Shown here: positions 44,181-52,760 of the stretch, in pieces | Layout of the letters: each line of letters starts with the position of its first letter | How positions within the stretch are numbered: position 1 is the stretch's first letter | NCBI GenBank assembly: GCA_028702695.1 | Contig: JAQVOH010000005.1 | Span: 1-64,000 of the forward strand | Direction: 5' to 3' | DNA length: 64,000 bases | Origin: Desulfotomaculaceae bacterium | GTDB taxonomy: Bacteria > Bacillota > Desulfotomaculia > Desulfotomaculales > Pelotomaculaceae | The notes under the pieces: generated by a model | Databases searched by the model: none | The model's input: the letters and a program-made list of their open reading frames with translations, nothing else | Told to the model about the DNA's origin: nothing | Program-made: the position numbers and the translations under genes

Positions 44181-44382
44181 TGCTTCGGTTATCCTCCGCT
44201 CTCTTTGCAATTCTCCATTTGTGCAACAAGCACATCATACCAACCGCATCTGCAGACAGCCACCCGTCATGTGAAACAAGGACGCATAGGGGACGGTGCT
44301 TAATGCCTTAGTAATTGCCTATAATTTTTAAATCCATCTTAAACACTGACCCCAAAGGAATTCAGGTTAATCACGTCCCAAA

Positions 44383-45282
44383 TCAGTTTAGTCTCTCCAA
44401 GCGTGGCCCCCAGCCTATCTCTCTTAGGAGGCCGGGGTACAACGAGGGATTTGGCGGGGCACCCCCGCCAAGAAGAGTGACACAGATGGCTTCAAGTACG
44501 TTTGAACCATAAGAACGGCCTGCAAAAGAAGGTGCAGGTGTAACCAGCCACTCAGCACCCCTTCTTTTCAGTTCAATAACATCCTCCTCTGTCACGGTAC
44601 TGGTAATAATGCTCTTCCCACAGAGGTCGTCAGGCAAGTGGTAGCGTAGAAAATGGAAGTCACCTGCAATAATGTCGGCCTTTTGGTAGAACCGTTCAAA
44701 TCGGGGCCTCGAGGTCTCCTGCCTTTTACCCAGAGGATAAAGGAAACCTATGGGAAGTTGGCACAGCAGGGGCAAGAGCGCCTGTGCGGCTGCACTGAAT
44801 GTTTTTAAGGAGTGAAAGGGTACAGGCAGCCCCAAGGCAAACAGCGCGTCCCCGATCACCAGTCGACAGCCGGCCTCCTGCAGGGATTCCGCCAGAGCCC
44901 AGCGGTCAAGCGCAGAAACTATTAAAACAACCTGCCCCTGACGCGGCCAGCCGGCCTGTTTCTTGATAAACCGAACCAGTTCCTTTTCCACAGTATCCTT
45001 TATACCGCTGCCGTCCACGAGCGGAGTACGGCGGACCTGGGCAGCCAGGCGCGCCCCATCCCTGAGTTGGTAGCGCCTGGCTCCCGCCCGCAGGTAGAGG
45101 TTTACCCCCCCCAGACCAAGCGCGTCAACCTTGCCGTCCAGGTTCCTGAGGAGCTCCGCCGCCCTGGCCAGGTTCCCACCTGTACCGAAACGCTGAATTA
45201 GCAGCCTGCAACCAGAAACTTCATTTTCAACCTCATGGTCACGCCCGGCTGAGCCCAGGCTGACACTCACCACACGTTTCAA
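44383..45282 (-). CDS. Conserved protein often annotated quinate 5-dehydrogenase
   Basis: I chose the TTG start (LKRVVSVSLGSAGRDHEV) after GGAGC, giving about 299 residues. The sequence has a repeated GxGG pattern (ALGLGGVNLYLRAGARRY), then VDGSGIKDTVEKELVRF, IVSALDRWALAESLQEAGCR and ADIIAGDFHFLRYHLPDDL. The C-terminus is TSTVTEEDVIELKRRGAEWL and GRSYGSNVLEAI. The family is common in Moorella-like and Desulfotomaculum-like bacteria, and the name quinate dehydrogenase is uncertain. No shikimate pathway gene is next to it. Confidence 0.6.
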   Translation of the reverse strand: MKRVVSVSLGSAGRDHEVENEVSGCRLLIQRFGTGGNLARAAELLRNLDGKVDALGLGGVNLYLRAGARRYQLRDGARLAAQVRRTPLVDGSGIKDTVEKELVRFIKKQAGWPRQGQVVLIVSALDRWALAESLQEAGCRLVIGDALFALGLPVPFHSLKTFSAAAQALLPLLCQLPIGFLYPLGKRQETSRPRFERFYQKADIIAGDFHFLRYHLPDDLCGKSIITSTVTEEDVIELKRRGAEWLVTPAPSFAGRSYGSNVLEAICVTLLGGGAPPNPSLYPGLLREIGWGPRLERLN

Positions 45283-45514
45283 TTTAACAGCTCCTGCCTG
45301 AAATAACAACTTTTCCCCGCAAATATGATTAGACAAGTGTAGAGACCAATACCGCCATGCGAACAATTCACAGATCACAACAACTTAACGCTTCTCCGGA
45401 TAACCCCAAGCCCGCAAGTCAAGCCTTTTCGAACTCGCCCTAAAAATAAAAATCCATACTATGATTATAGCATGGTTGAAATTCCCGGTAATGAACTATA
45501 AAAAAGCTCAAGAC

Positions 45515-45961
45515 TTATTTTAGGCCTGAACAATTCTTGCAGATACCAAAGATTTTAAGCTGGTGGTTCGTAATCTTAAATTCATGCTGCTGGCTGACGC
45601 GACTCTCCAGTTCATCCAATAGGTCTTCATTAACCTCGATGATACTGCCGCACTTGGTACAGATGAGATGATGGTGCTGGTGGCTTTGCCCCAAACCTAC
45701 TCCCAACTCGTAGCGCTTGCGCCCGTCGCCGAAATCAATGGCGTGGATAATGTCCAATTCATGAAACAACTCCAGGGTCCGGTAAACCGTGGCCAAGCCC
45801 GTATCAGGAGCCTTTGACTTGACCAGGTTGTAGACTTCCTCGGCGCTTAAATGCTTGTCCTCGTTTTCCAGAAGTACCCTCAAAACCAACTCCCGCCGGG
45901 ATGTAAGTTTGTAGTCCTTTTGTCTCAGCTTATCACCAACATCGGATATTAAGTTTTTCAT
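45515..45961 (-). CDS. Fur-family transcriptional regulator
   Basis: The 148-residue protein has a winged-helix N-terminal domain (KLTSRRELVLRVLLENEDKH, LATVYRTLELFHELDIIHAI) and a metal-binding C-terminal domain with HQHHHLICTKCGSIIEVNED and CKNC (zinc Cys4). It could be Fur, PerR or Zur; the perfect Fur box 4 kb away in front of feoA suggests Fur. It has its own sigma-A promoter. The pseudo-consensus TVYRTLEL is the recognition helix. Confidence 0.9.
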   Translation of the reverse strand: MKNLISDVGDKLRQKDYKLTSRRELVLRVLLENEDKHLSAEEVYNLVKSKAPDTGLATVYRTLELFHELDIIHAIDFGDGRKRYELGVGLGQSHQHHHLICTKCGSIIEVNEDLLDELESRVSQQHEFKITNHQLKIFGICKNCSGLK

Positions 45962-45991
45962 GACTACACCACCAGAACTGCCCTTTTTGTT

Positions 45992-46020
45992 AGTATAATG
46001 AAAGTTGGAGAAAGTGTCAA
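45992..46020 (-). promoter_or_regulatory. Sigma-A promoter of the fur-like gene
   Basis: On the minus strand a perfect TTGACA (46015-46020), 17-base spacer and TATACT (45992-45997). The start codon of the fur-like gene lies about 30 bases downstream. Confidence 0.8.
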
Positions 46021-46121
46021 TTATAGGATCTTACGACTCACATAAAGCAATGTAATAAAGCCCGCAATAAACCTTATAGGCTTGGAGAATAATTATATTA
46101 TAAGGTTGTACAATAGAAAGG

Positions 46122-47351
46122 CTACTGGTCGTTTTGCGGCAGGTAATACTTCTGCCTGTATTTCTTCCAGCGCCTGCGACGAGCAATGTTATGCAGTCTA
46201 ACTAGCACCAGCAAAATAATCAGGGCTGGGACCGCTATAAGCCAAGGCCAAACCTGGGCAAGTGTTTTTCGCTCAACCTGTTTTTGGGCGATCAGGTCGA
46301 CCCGGCCCAACTCTAGGTCACCTGCAAAGAATACCAACTCGCCCAACTTTGTCCCAGCTTTTACCGGCGCATTGATATTGGCTGCCAGCTTGACCTCCGG
46401 TCTGAAATCGTCCGTTTTATCCTTCGTAAAGTTGTAATTCAGAGAGGAGCCTGTTTGGACAGGTACAGCCTCGTCCACACCGTAGCGGACGGAAACTTCC
46501 CCAACAAACTTGCTAGCTTCAGTCAGGCAAACGTTGTTAAAATCGTTAAAACCATAATCAAGGAGAGCTTTGGAATCGGTCCAGATGTTGTCGCCTTCGG
46601 TCTTCAGAACCACCGCCATCAATTCCCTGCCGCTGCGGTTCGCAGCTGAAATCAGGCATTGCCTGGCTGCTTCCGTATATCCGTTTTTAACCCCGATAGC
46701 CCCTTCGTAATTCCACAGGAGCCTGTTATGGTTTTCGAGATAGGTTTGGGCCATGGGGTCATCCCGGTCGATAGTCGTAATTTTCGTGGCCACTATTTTC
46801 CTGAATTCAGGGTTCTGCATGGCGTAGTAGGAAATCAAAGCCATATCGTGGGCAGTGCTGTAGTGATTTGAGTCCGGCAGTCCGTTGGGGTTATTAAAGT
46901 GAGAATTTACCGCCCCCAACTCGGCAGCTTTTTCATTCATGAGCTCAGTAAACCCCTCCACCGAACCTGCTACATGAACGGCAATGGCAACAGCCGTATC
47001 ATTGCCGGAATTCAGCATCATGGCGTAGAGCAGGTCTTCCAGTGACAGCTTCTCCCCTTCCAGGAGGCCAACGGCTGACCCCTCAACGTTGCAGGCTCCG
47101 GCCGTTATCGTTACCCTGTCATCAAGCTTGCTGTTTTCAAGAGCAATAACAGCAGTGAGGATCTTAGTGGTGCTGGCCGGGTACAACCGCAGGGACTGGT
47201 TTTTCTCATATAGAAATTGCCCATTTCTGCTGTCAATAAGCGCTGCCGCTTCACCGGTAACCTCCGGAACGGCAGTAGCAGGCTGGGGACTCTGGAATAA
47301 TAGCATAATAATAACGGCCAGTATGGTGCATAGGCCTGTCTTAGTCTGCAT
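46122..47351 (-). CDS. D-alanyl-D-alanine carboxypeptidase, DacF-like
   Basis: The 409-residue protein has a signal peptide (about 1-27). The transpeptidase motifs are STTK at residue 60 (YPASTTKILTAVIA), SGN (MMLNSGNDTAVAI) and KNG in place of KTG (IGVKNGYTEAARQC). A C-terminal membrane segment (WPWLIAVPALIILLVLV) is followed by a basic tail (RRRRWKKYRQKYY). It trims the peptidoglycan stem. DacF is a sporulation or wall-maturation enzyme in Firmicutes. The KNG form is seen in several Clostridia. Confidence 0.9.
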   Translation of the reverse strand: MQTKTGLCTILAVIIMLLFQSPQPATAVPEVTGEAAALIDSRNGQFLYEKNQSLRLYPASTTKILTAVIALENSKLDDRVTITAGACNVEGSAVGLLEGEKLSLEDLLYAMMLNSGNDTAVAIAVHVAGSVEGFTELMNEKAAELGAVNSHFNNPNGLPDSNHYSTAHDMALISYYAMQNPEFRKIVATKITTIDRDDPMAQTYLENHNRLLWNYEGAIGVKNGYTEAARQCLISAANRSGRELMAVVLKTEGDNIWTDSKALLDYGFNDFNNVCLTEASKFVGEVSVRYGVDEAVPVQTGSSLNYNFTKDKTDDFRPEVKLAANINAPVKAGTKLGELVFFAGDLELGRVDLIAQKQVERKTLAQVWPWLIAVPALIILLVLVRLHNIARRRRWKKYRQKYYLPQNDQ

Positions 47352-47415
47352 TGCATCACCTGGAGTAAAATATTGCCAAATAAAACAAAATCAGTGGCAT
47401 AGAAAACCAAGATCT

Positions 47416-47445
47416 ATTATATCATAATGGTTATTATGTTCACAA
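47416..47445 (-). promoter_or_regulatory. Promoter of the dacF-like gene with operator-like palindrome
   Basis: On the minus strand TTGTGA (47440-47445), an 18-base spacer and a perfect TATAAT (47416-47421). The spacer contains the inverted repeat CATAATAACCATTATG, which resembles Fur/PerR-type half-sites. It lies about 65 bases upstream of the coding start. Confidence 0.55.
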
Positions 47446-47463
47446 TGTATAAGTAAAAGAAGT

Positions 47464-49401
47464 TCACTCTTCCTTGCGCGGCCGGAACCTGGCCAGACCC
47501 AGTACAGCACCCATCGCGCAAATTATAAAAATGAACAACCAGGGGGCGTTCAGAGCTCCAGATTTACTGAAGGCCTCCAGCAAGCGGACCGTCACTCCCC
47601 CGATAAAAAAAGCCAGGGCATAAATGACACACCACATAAGGAGCCCCTCGCGCCAACCCCGCTCTTTTAATATGACTATAGTTGAGGCAATGCAGGGTAC
47701 GGTCAGGGTCAGGGTGAGCATAACCACGAAATCCTGGATGGGGAGCATGTGCAGATTCATAATGGTGGCTGCGCCAAATTCCTTACGGATAGCGCCCATG
47801 ATGAAAACGTCGGCGATTTCCGGAGGCAGGTGCAGCCAGTTTACGGTAAGCGGCGCCAGCAGCGTGCGCAAACCCTGCAAAAGCCCCGCAACCTCCAGGA
47901 TACTTAAGAATAGTGCGCCTCCCGCAAAAAGCGGTAAGGCCTCTTTAATAAAATTATATGTTCTAGTCCAGGCCTTCTTGATAAAATACTTTGGCTGAGG
48001 CAAACGCAGCGGTGGCAATTCAATCAGGAGTGGGTAGGTTGCGCCCGGCAGATAGCGCCCCAGCAGCGTTCCGGTGGTAGTCAGGATGCTGAATAAAATC
48101 AGGATATAAAGCAGCAGGTAAATTGGACCTAGCCCGGCAAACACAGCCATAATAATGGCCATCTGGGCGGAGCAGGGAACACCAAAGGCCAGTAAAAAGA
48201 TAGCAATACGTCGCTCCCTGTCCGAGGGCAACAGCCTGGTGCTGATGCAGGCCATCGTAACGCAGCCGAAGCCCAGGATCAGGGGAATGACAGCCTGTCC
48301 ATTCAAACCCAGAGCACCCAGTGCCCGATCAACCAGGGTGGCGATCCTAGGGAGGTAGCCTGAGTCCTCGAGAATGGCCATGACCAGGAAAATACCCAGC
48401 ACCAGCGGCAAAAGGAGACCGATCAGGTAAGTTACCGTCAGGGTAAGTACACCGTACTGGCCTGCCAAAATAGTTGTCAGCACCGACTCGGGCCCCAGCA
48501 GGCTGCCCACTAACGATTGAATAACGGGTTCATAGTATACCATCATGATTTGTTCAGTAAAATCAACTATAGTCTGGGCAAAAAAAACACCGACCAGTTC
48601 GTATACACCCCAGAGGGTCAGCATCAAAAGCGGAAAGCCTGTAACGGGAAGCAACATCCAGCGCCCCAGCTTGTCGGCAAGTCCTTGATTTTTACCGGTT
48701 TCCTGAACTATCATGGAAGCAACCTGATTTGCCCTTTCCCTGCGGGCCCGGTAAATCGACTCCAACTCAGTACCTGGAGTAGCCCCGCAGCGCTCGCTGA
48801 CCGCGGGATCCCCTTCCAAAATTAGCAGAGCCTCGCCCCTGTTGCAAGTGGTACTAACCCGGCTTATTTTTTCCAATAGGGAACTGTCCACCAGCCCTGG
48901 CCTGGCCTGGTAGATTTTTTCCTTAAGTTCGTCAATACCTGTATGGTGGACAGCCACTGTGCGAACAACGGGGATACCCAAGAGTTCTTCCAGGAGAATA
49001 TGGTTAATCCTCATACCCTCACGCTCTGCCTCATCGGCCATATTAAGGGCTACTATGATCGGTACGCCCATATCAATTATCTGCATTGTAAGGAACAAAT
49101 CCCGCTCCAGGTGGACCGTATCGACTATATTTACCACTATATCCGCCGCAAGTATAATGTCACGGGTGATTTCTTCTTCTTTACTGTAGCTAGAAACACC
49201 ATAAACCCCGGGCGTATCAATCACGACATCACCGTTATAACGGCCACAGGCTATGTCGAGAGTGGTCCCGGGGTAATTTGCAACATCCGTATATAATCCA
49301 GTGAGGGCATTGAAGAAAGCAGATTTACCGACGTTAGGATTTCCGGCCAGAACTATTTTCCGCCCACCTGACGGAATCCTGGACTCTATTGCATCGTTCA
49401 C
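47464..49401 (-). CDS. feoB: Ferrous iron transport protein B
   Basis: The 645-residue protein has an N-terminal G domain (GNPNVGKSAFFNALTG, then VIDTPGVYGVSSYSKEEEI) and a multi-pass membrane domain with LEDSGYLPRIATLVDRALG, GFGCVTMACISTRLL and VPCIASTIVILKERGW. FeoB moves Fe2+ into the cell under anoxic, iron-poor conditions. It follows feoA after 137 bases. The GTG start has AAAGGGTG. No feoC is seen. Confidence 0.96.
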   Translation of the reverse strand: MNDAIESRIPSGGRKIVLAGNPNVGKSAFFNALTGLYTDVANYPGTTLDIACGRYNGDVVIDTPGVYGVSSYSKEEEITRDIILAADIVVNIVDTVHLERDLFLTMQIIDMGVPIIVALNMADEAEREGMRINHILLEELLGIPVVRTVAVHHTGIDELKEKIYQARPGLVDSSLLEKISRVSTTCNRGEALLILEGDPAVSERCGATPGTELESIYRARRERANQVASMIVQETGKNQGLADKLGRWMLLPVTGFPLLMLTLWGVYELVGVFFAQTIVDFTEQIMMVYYEPVIQSLVGSLLGPESVLTTILAGQYGVLTLTVTYLIGLLLPLVLGIFLVMAILEDSGYLPRIATLVDRALGALGLNGQAVIPLILGFGCVTMACISTRLLPSDRERRIAIFLLAFGVPCSAQMAIIMAVFAGLGPIYLLLYILILFSILTTTGTLLGRYLPGATYPLLIELPPLRLPQPKYFIKKAWTRTYNFIKEALPLFAGGALFLSILEVAGLLQGLRTLLAPLTVNWLHLPPEIADVFIMGAIRKEFGAATIMNLHMLPIQDFVVMLTLTLTVPCIASTIVILKERGWREGLLMWCVIYALAFFIGGVTVRLLEAFSKSGALNAPWLFIFIICAMGAVLGLARFRPRKEE

Positions 49402-49538
49402 CGGGTCACACCCTTTATAAAAATTTTGTCACAAGCTACAAGTTCAAGGCTTAGGTATGAACAAATGAACTAACTCAAATTCAAGCGTCATAAGGCGCAG
49501 GGCGTAACCCATGCTCGGCCAAGTAACGCATATATTAT

Positions 49539-49757
49539 TCAGCAAGGCTCAACCGAGATGGTCTTGGCCAGATTGCGGCCGATGGCTATCTCCTGCTTGT
49601 TGCGGATTACCACTACAGGCCCAGCGGGAACAACCTCCCGGCAGGTTACAACAGCCCCTTCCGACAAACCGAAACGTATTGCCTGAACCCGGACTCGGTC
49701 GTTGGGAATTCCAGTGATTTTAATAACCTGTCCTCTACTGGCCTTGTCTAGTTGCAC
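49539..49757 (-). CDS. feoA: Ferrous iron transport protein A
   Basis: The 72-residue SH3-like protein has RGQVIKITGIPNDRVRVQAI, LSEGAVVTC and VVIRNKQEIAIGRNLAKTI. FeoA supports FeoB function. The GTG start follows GGGAGG. It is the first gene of the operon, directly behind the Fur box. Confidence 0.93.
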   Translation of the reverse strand: MQLDKASRGQVIKITGIPNDRVRVQAIRFGLSEGAVVTCREVVPAGPVVVIRNKQEIAIGRNLAKTISVEPC

Positions 49758-49773
49758 GTTTTGTACCTCCCTA

Positions 49774-49855
49774 GATAATGATAATCATTATCATTAAACG
49801 ATGATAAAGAGAACCATTCTCATTTAATTATAAGGGAGCTACTAAGGATTAGCAA
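49774..49855 (-). promoter_or_regulatory. feoAB promoter with Fur boxes
   Basis: The 19-base GATAATGATAATCATTATC at 49774-49792 equals the classical Fur consensus and is a perfect palindrome. A second imperfect site, GAGAACCATTCTC (49809-49821), lies nearer the start. The promoter is TTGCTA (49850-49855), 17-base spacer, TATAAT (49827-49832) on the minus strand. The boxes lie between the -10 element and feoA, so Fur would block transcription when iron is sufficient. Confidence 0.92.
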
Positions 49856-49948
49856 TAATTATTTTTTGACGCAAATGGACAAAATATACGAAGTCCCTTT
49901 TCTAACAGTGAGGCCACGATTGCAATATAAAGAGGAGGAGGCGGTTAC

Positions 49949-50122
49949 ATGTCCAACATCTATGCCAAAGGTATGCACGTGGCGAATTGACGGACGAACA
50001 ATTTGGCTAAATGCACAAAGCTGGAACAGGATGTGAATAACGTGAGCAGCAAACAACAGGAGATTTACTTGCTGGCTGTAACCAGACCCCAACAAAGGAT
50101 CTGTTTAGCAAATTACGGATGA
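49949..50122 (+). pseudogene. Small ORF interrupted by an in-frame TGA
   Basis: A strong AGGAGGAGG ribosome binding site precedes ATG at 49949. The frame reads MSNIYAKGMHVAN, then TGA at 49988-49990. It then continues in the same frame for 43 codons, RTNNLAKCTKLEQDVNNVSS, KQQEIYLLAVTRPQQRICLA and NYG, to TGA at 50120-50122. The downstream part has a coiled-coil look. It may be a decayed small gene, a two-part gene, or a read-through candidate. I see no convincing SECIS-like hairpin after the first TGA. The region is otherwise gene-free. Confidence 0.4.
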
Positions 50123-50191
50123 TGCGCTGGTTCACTCCCGGGCTCTGTCGCTCTTACACCTCAGGCACCCCGGCTAATAATATAATTTTCT

Positions 50192-51286
50192 TTAAGATAG
50201 TTTTGCAGTTAGAGTACGCCAAAAGCCGGCATCCTCAAAGCCCAGTCTCCAGATTGCAACCCCGGCGACACCACTGCTGTTGGCCAGGTCCAGCTTAAGT
50301 TCCAGGCTGGATTCATTTTCAAACCAGGTCTCATGCTTGTCCCCCGATTTATCATAGTAAGTAATATATGGTGTAGAAGATTCGTCATGCCAGTTTGCCC
50401 CCCCGTTCTCAGACGCCAACTCACCTGCTTTATTCCAGGACACACTCCGGCACTCACCATCGCTCGACCAGTCATATCCGTAGGCCGGAATGCCAAGTAG
50501 AATTTTCTCCCTAGGGATTTGGCTTACACTGTAGTTTAGAACCCTTTCGACCCATGGCAGTGAGGCAATTGGACCGGGAGCACCACCAAACCAGTGCTCA
50601 TCATAAGTCATCACCGCTACCAGATCAGCAATCTCTCCAATCCTGACATAATCATAAGCGCCGCTCCAGTTGTTTGGTATATCTTCAGCGGTCCTGGCCG
50701 GAATAGACACAGATAATAGAAACCCATAAGGGCTGAACTTCTCTTTTAATTCCTGCAGGAAAATACTGTAGTACTCCCGGTCCTGGATCGGGATACCTTC
50801 CAAATCAATATTCACTCCGTCCAATCCATGCTCCTCAATCAGCGAGAGAATGTTGTTCTCCAGATTGCTCCGGTTCTCTTCAACTGAGAGAACTTGGTGG
50901 GCAAGTCCGGAGCTAAACCCCTCCACGTAGTTATGTACCAGCATCAGGGATTTAATGTCCCTGCTCTTAGCGAGACCAACAGCCTGACTGTATGGTTGAC
51001 CAATTAGGTTGCCTCTTCCGTCAATTAAGTAGTTGAATATTGCAATGCTATCGATCCAGGTATAGTTACTGTTCAGAGAATCATACGAAAGCATATCCCC
51101 GGTATAGTCTACCGCGTAATAAGCCAAAACGAATTTATTGAGCTTGGAGGGAGAACTGTGGGAGTGGCCGGTCTCAGGTTGATTCAGGTGAGACTCTGCG
51201 GGCGTGCTATTCCCGTGATTATAAGAGCATAGGGGCAGGAAAACAAATACTAGGGCAGCCAATATAAAAGTAAACCATTTTTTCAT
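50192..51286 (-). CDS. Secreted GH18-family glycoside hydrolase
   Basis: The 364-residue protein has an N-terminal signal sequence (about 1-20, with FLPLC as a possible but imperfect lipobox). The GH18 domain has the catalytic segment DGVNIDLEG (Asp156, Asp161, Glu163), then LLSVSIPARTAEDI, VAVMTYDEHWFGG and ILLGIPAYGYDWS. Asn replaces the second Asp of the DxxDxDxE motif, as in spore cortex-lytic SleL/YaaH-type enzymes. No LysM domains are attached. It could process spore or wall glycan. Confidence 0.82.
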   Translation of the reverse strand: MKKWFTFILAALVFVFLPLCSYNHGNSTPAESHLNQPETGHSHSSPSKLNKFVLAYYAVDYTGDMLSYDSLNSNYTWIDSIAIFNYLIDGRGNLIGQPYSQAVGLAKSRDIKSLMLVHNYVEGFSSGLAHQVLSVEENRSNLENNILSLIEEHGLDGVNIDLEGIPIQDREYYSIFLQELKEKFSPYGFLLSVSIPARTAEDIPNNWSGAYDYVRIGEIADLVAVMTYDEHWFGGAPGPIASLPWVERVLNYSVSQIPREKILLGIPAYGYDWSSDGECRSVSWNKAGELASENGGANWHDESSTPYITYYDKSGDKHETWFENESSLELKLDLANSSGVAGVAIWRLGFEDAGFWRTLTAKLS

Positions 51287-51469
51287 ATAATCTCCCGGTT
51301 TATATCATGTTTTGTCTCATCTCGCTTTCATAATATCAGTTATTTTTACATGATACCATAACTTCTTTATCTTAGGAGGATTATAACTTAATTGGTATAA
51401 AAGGGTATGTGCAGGAAATCTTCTATCTATGCCTAATTTTTATAATATTTTAATCCATTTTGGTTCTAA

Positions 51470-51498
51470 TTGTTACCACACCTTCCATGGTGTATAAT
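51470..51498 (+). promoter_or_regulatory. Promoter of the MFS gene with palindromic spacer
   Basis: TTGTTA (51470-51475), 17-base spacer and a perfect TATAAT (51493-51498). The spacer contains ACACC, TTCCAT and GGTGT, an inverted repeat that could bind a regulator. It lies about 57 bases upstream of the MFS start. Confidence 0.65.
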
Positions 51499-51555
51499 GA
51501 CTTTAAATAACTGGCACAAATAGACCTCCGGTCTTACGAGGAGTGGCTCAATCCT

Positions 51556-52746
51556 TTGCATGAACTAAAAATAATCTTTTCATCTAAAAGAGATCTTGGC
51601 CTGCTAATGGTCCTTTTTTTAATGGAATTTACCAGGGGCGCCTTCTTCCTCACTTTTCTCCCCCTCTATGCGGTGAATTACCTGAGCATATCAGTGGCGA
51701 CAGCCGGGCTGGCCGTATCAGCCCACTACCTGTTTGAAACGCTGTTTAAAAGTACTGCCGGCTGGGAGTTAGACCGGCGTGGCCTGTGGATCATCCACCT
51801 GGGACTCCTGCTGGGCTTGCTCGCCCTGCTGATCATAAAAATGCACCCAACGACTTATCTCCTTATAGCAGGCTCGGCGCTTTTCGGGCTAGCCGTATCA
51901 CCGGTCTGGTTGGCTGTAGTCAGCAGTGTGGCCCCAGTTCAGTCAAATGACCGGTCCGCTCGCATGGGGGTGGTCTTTGCAGTGTGGCTGGCCGGTTGCG
52001 GCGGCGGTCCGGTGGTGATAAACTTTTTCATGGCGAACGACTATGGGCTGGCTTTTTGGCTGCTGATCGGCCTTTGGATTTTAGCCATCTTGGTTGCCGC
52101 AGTCACACTCAGAACCGGAGGGAGAACGGTTAGCGGCGCCGGGTTTTCCTTTAACAAAGAAGTTGTGAAATTGGCGCAGAACCAGGCCGTCAAAAAAATA
52201 CTTTTGCCCGGTATGTTCCTGCAGACCTTGTCCGGAGGGCTGTTGTTGCCACTATTGCCCGTCTACGCTCAGACTGAAATTGGGCTAACCCCTAACCAGT
52301 ACGCCTTTCTTCTCCTGTCCGCCGGGGCGGCGGCTGCTATCTCCTTACTGCCGATGGGCCGCCTGGCCGACCGGATTAAGCTCAAAACTTTGTTGGGTAC
52401 AGGCTTCGCTATGACAGCTTTGTCACTGGCCCTGTTTTTGCTGGCCAGAGGGATCGCCAACGTCTACCTTCTTGCTGCCCTGCTGGGGTTTTCATACGCT
52501 ATCGTCCTGCCCGCCTGGAACAACCTGCTGGCCAAGGTTATCTCACCTGACCGGCAAGCTACCGGTTGGGGCGTGTTTGCAACCATTGAGGGCGCGGGCA
52601 TTGCCATCGGTCCGGCCCTGGGCGGCTTTGTAGCTAGGTCCTTCGGAATTTCGGCTGTCATAGCGCTCACCATAGTGCTCCTGGCGTCAATGTCTTTTTT
52701 CTATTTTATCTACCCTGTAGATAAGCTGTTTGCCAGGGCGAGCTAA
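51556..52746 (+). CDS. MFS transporter
   Basis: The 396-residue protein has about 12 membrane segments. The first part begins SKRDLGLLMVLFLMEFTRGA, and GWELDRRGLW replaces the usual motif A. The second half has the motif A-like GRLADRIKLKTLLGTGFAMT. Substrate is unknown. It reads into the polysaccharide deacetylase gene with 14 bases between, so an envelope-linked role is possible. The TTG start follows AGGAGTGG. Confidence 0.85.
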   Translation: MHELKIIFSSKRDLGLLMVLFLMEFTRGAFFLTFLPLYAVNYLSISVATAGLAVSAHYLFETLFKSTAGWELDRRGLWIIHLGLLLGLLALLIIKMHPTTYLLIAGSALFGLAVSPVWLAVVSSVAPVQSNDRSARMGVVFAVWLAGCGGGPVVINFFMANDYGLAFWLLIGLWILAILVAAVTLRTGGRTVSGAGFSFNKEVVKLAQNQAVKKILLPGMFLQTLSGGLLLPLLPVYAQTEIGLTPNQYAFLLLSAGAAAAISLLPMGRLADRIKLKTLLGTGFAMTALSLALFLLARGIANVYLLAALLGFSYAIVLPAWNNLLAKVISPDRQATGWGVFATIEGAGIAIGPALGGFVARSFGISAVIALTIVLLASMSFFYFIYPVDKLFARAS

Positions 52747-52760
52747 AAGGAGTTTGAACC

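Noticed and set aside
49988-49990. TGA as a selenocysteine codon
   Set aside because: No convincing SECIS-like hairpin follows, the context is not a known selenoprotein, and no sel genes are in the window. Decay or a simple stop is simpler.
49859-50095. Minus-strand 78-codon frame between feoA and the GH18 gene
   Set aside because: There is no ribosome binding site, the composition is unlike a protein, and the opposite strand has the strong AGGAGGAGG site.
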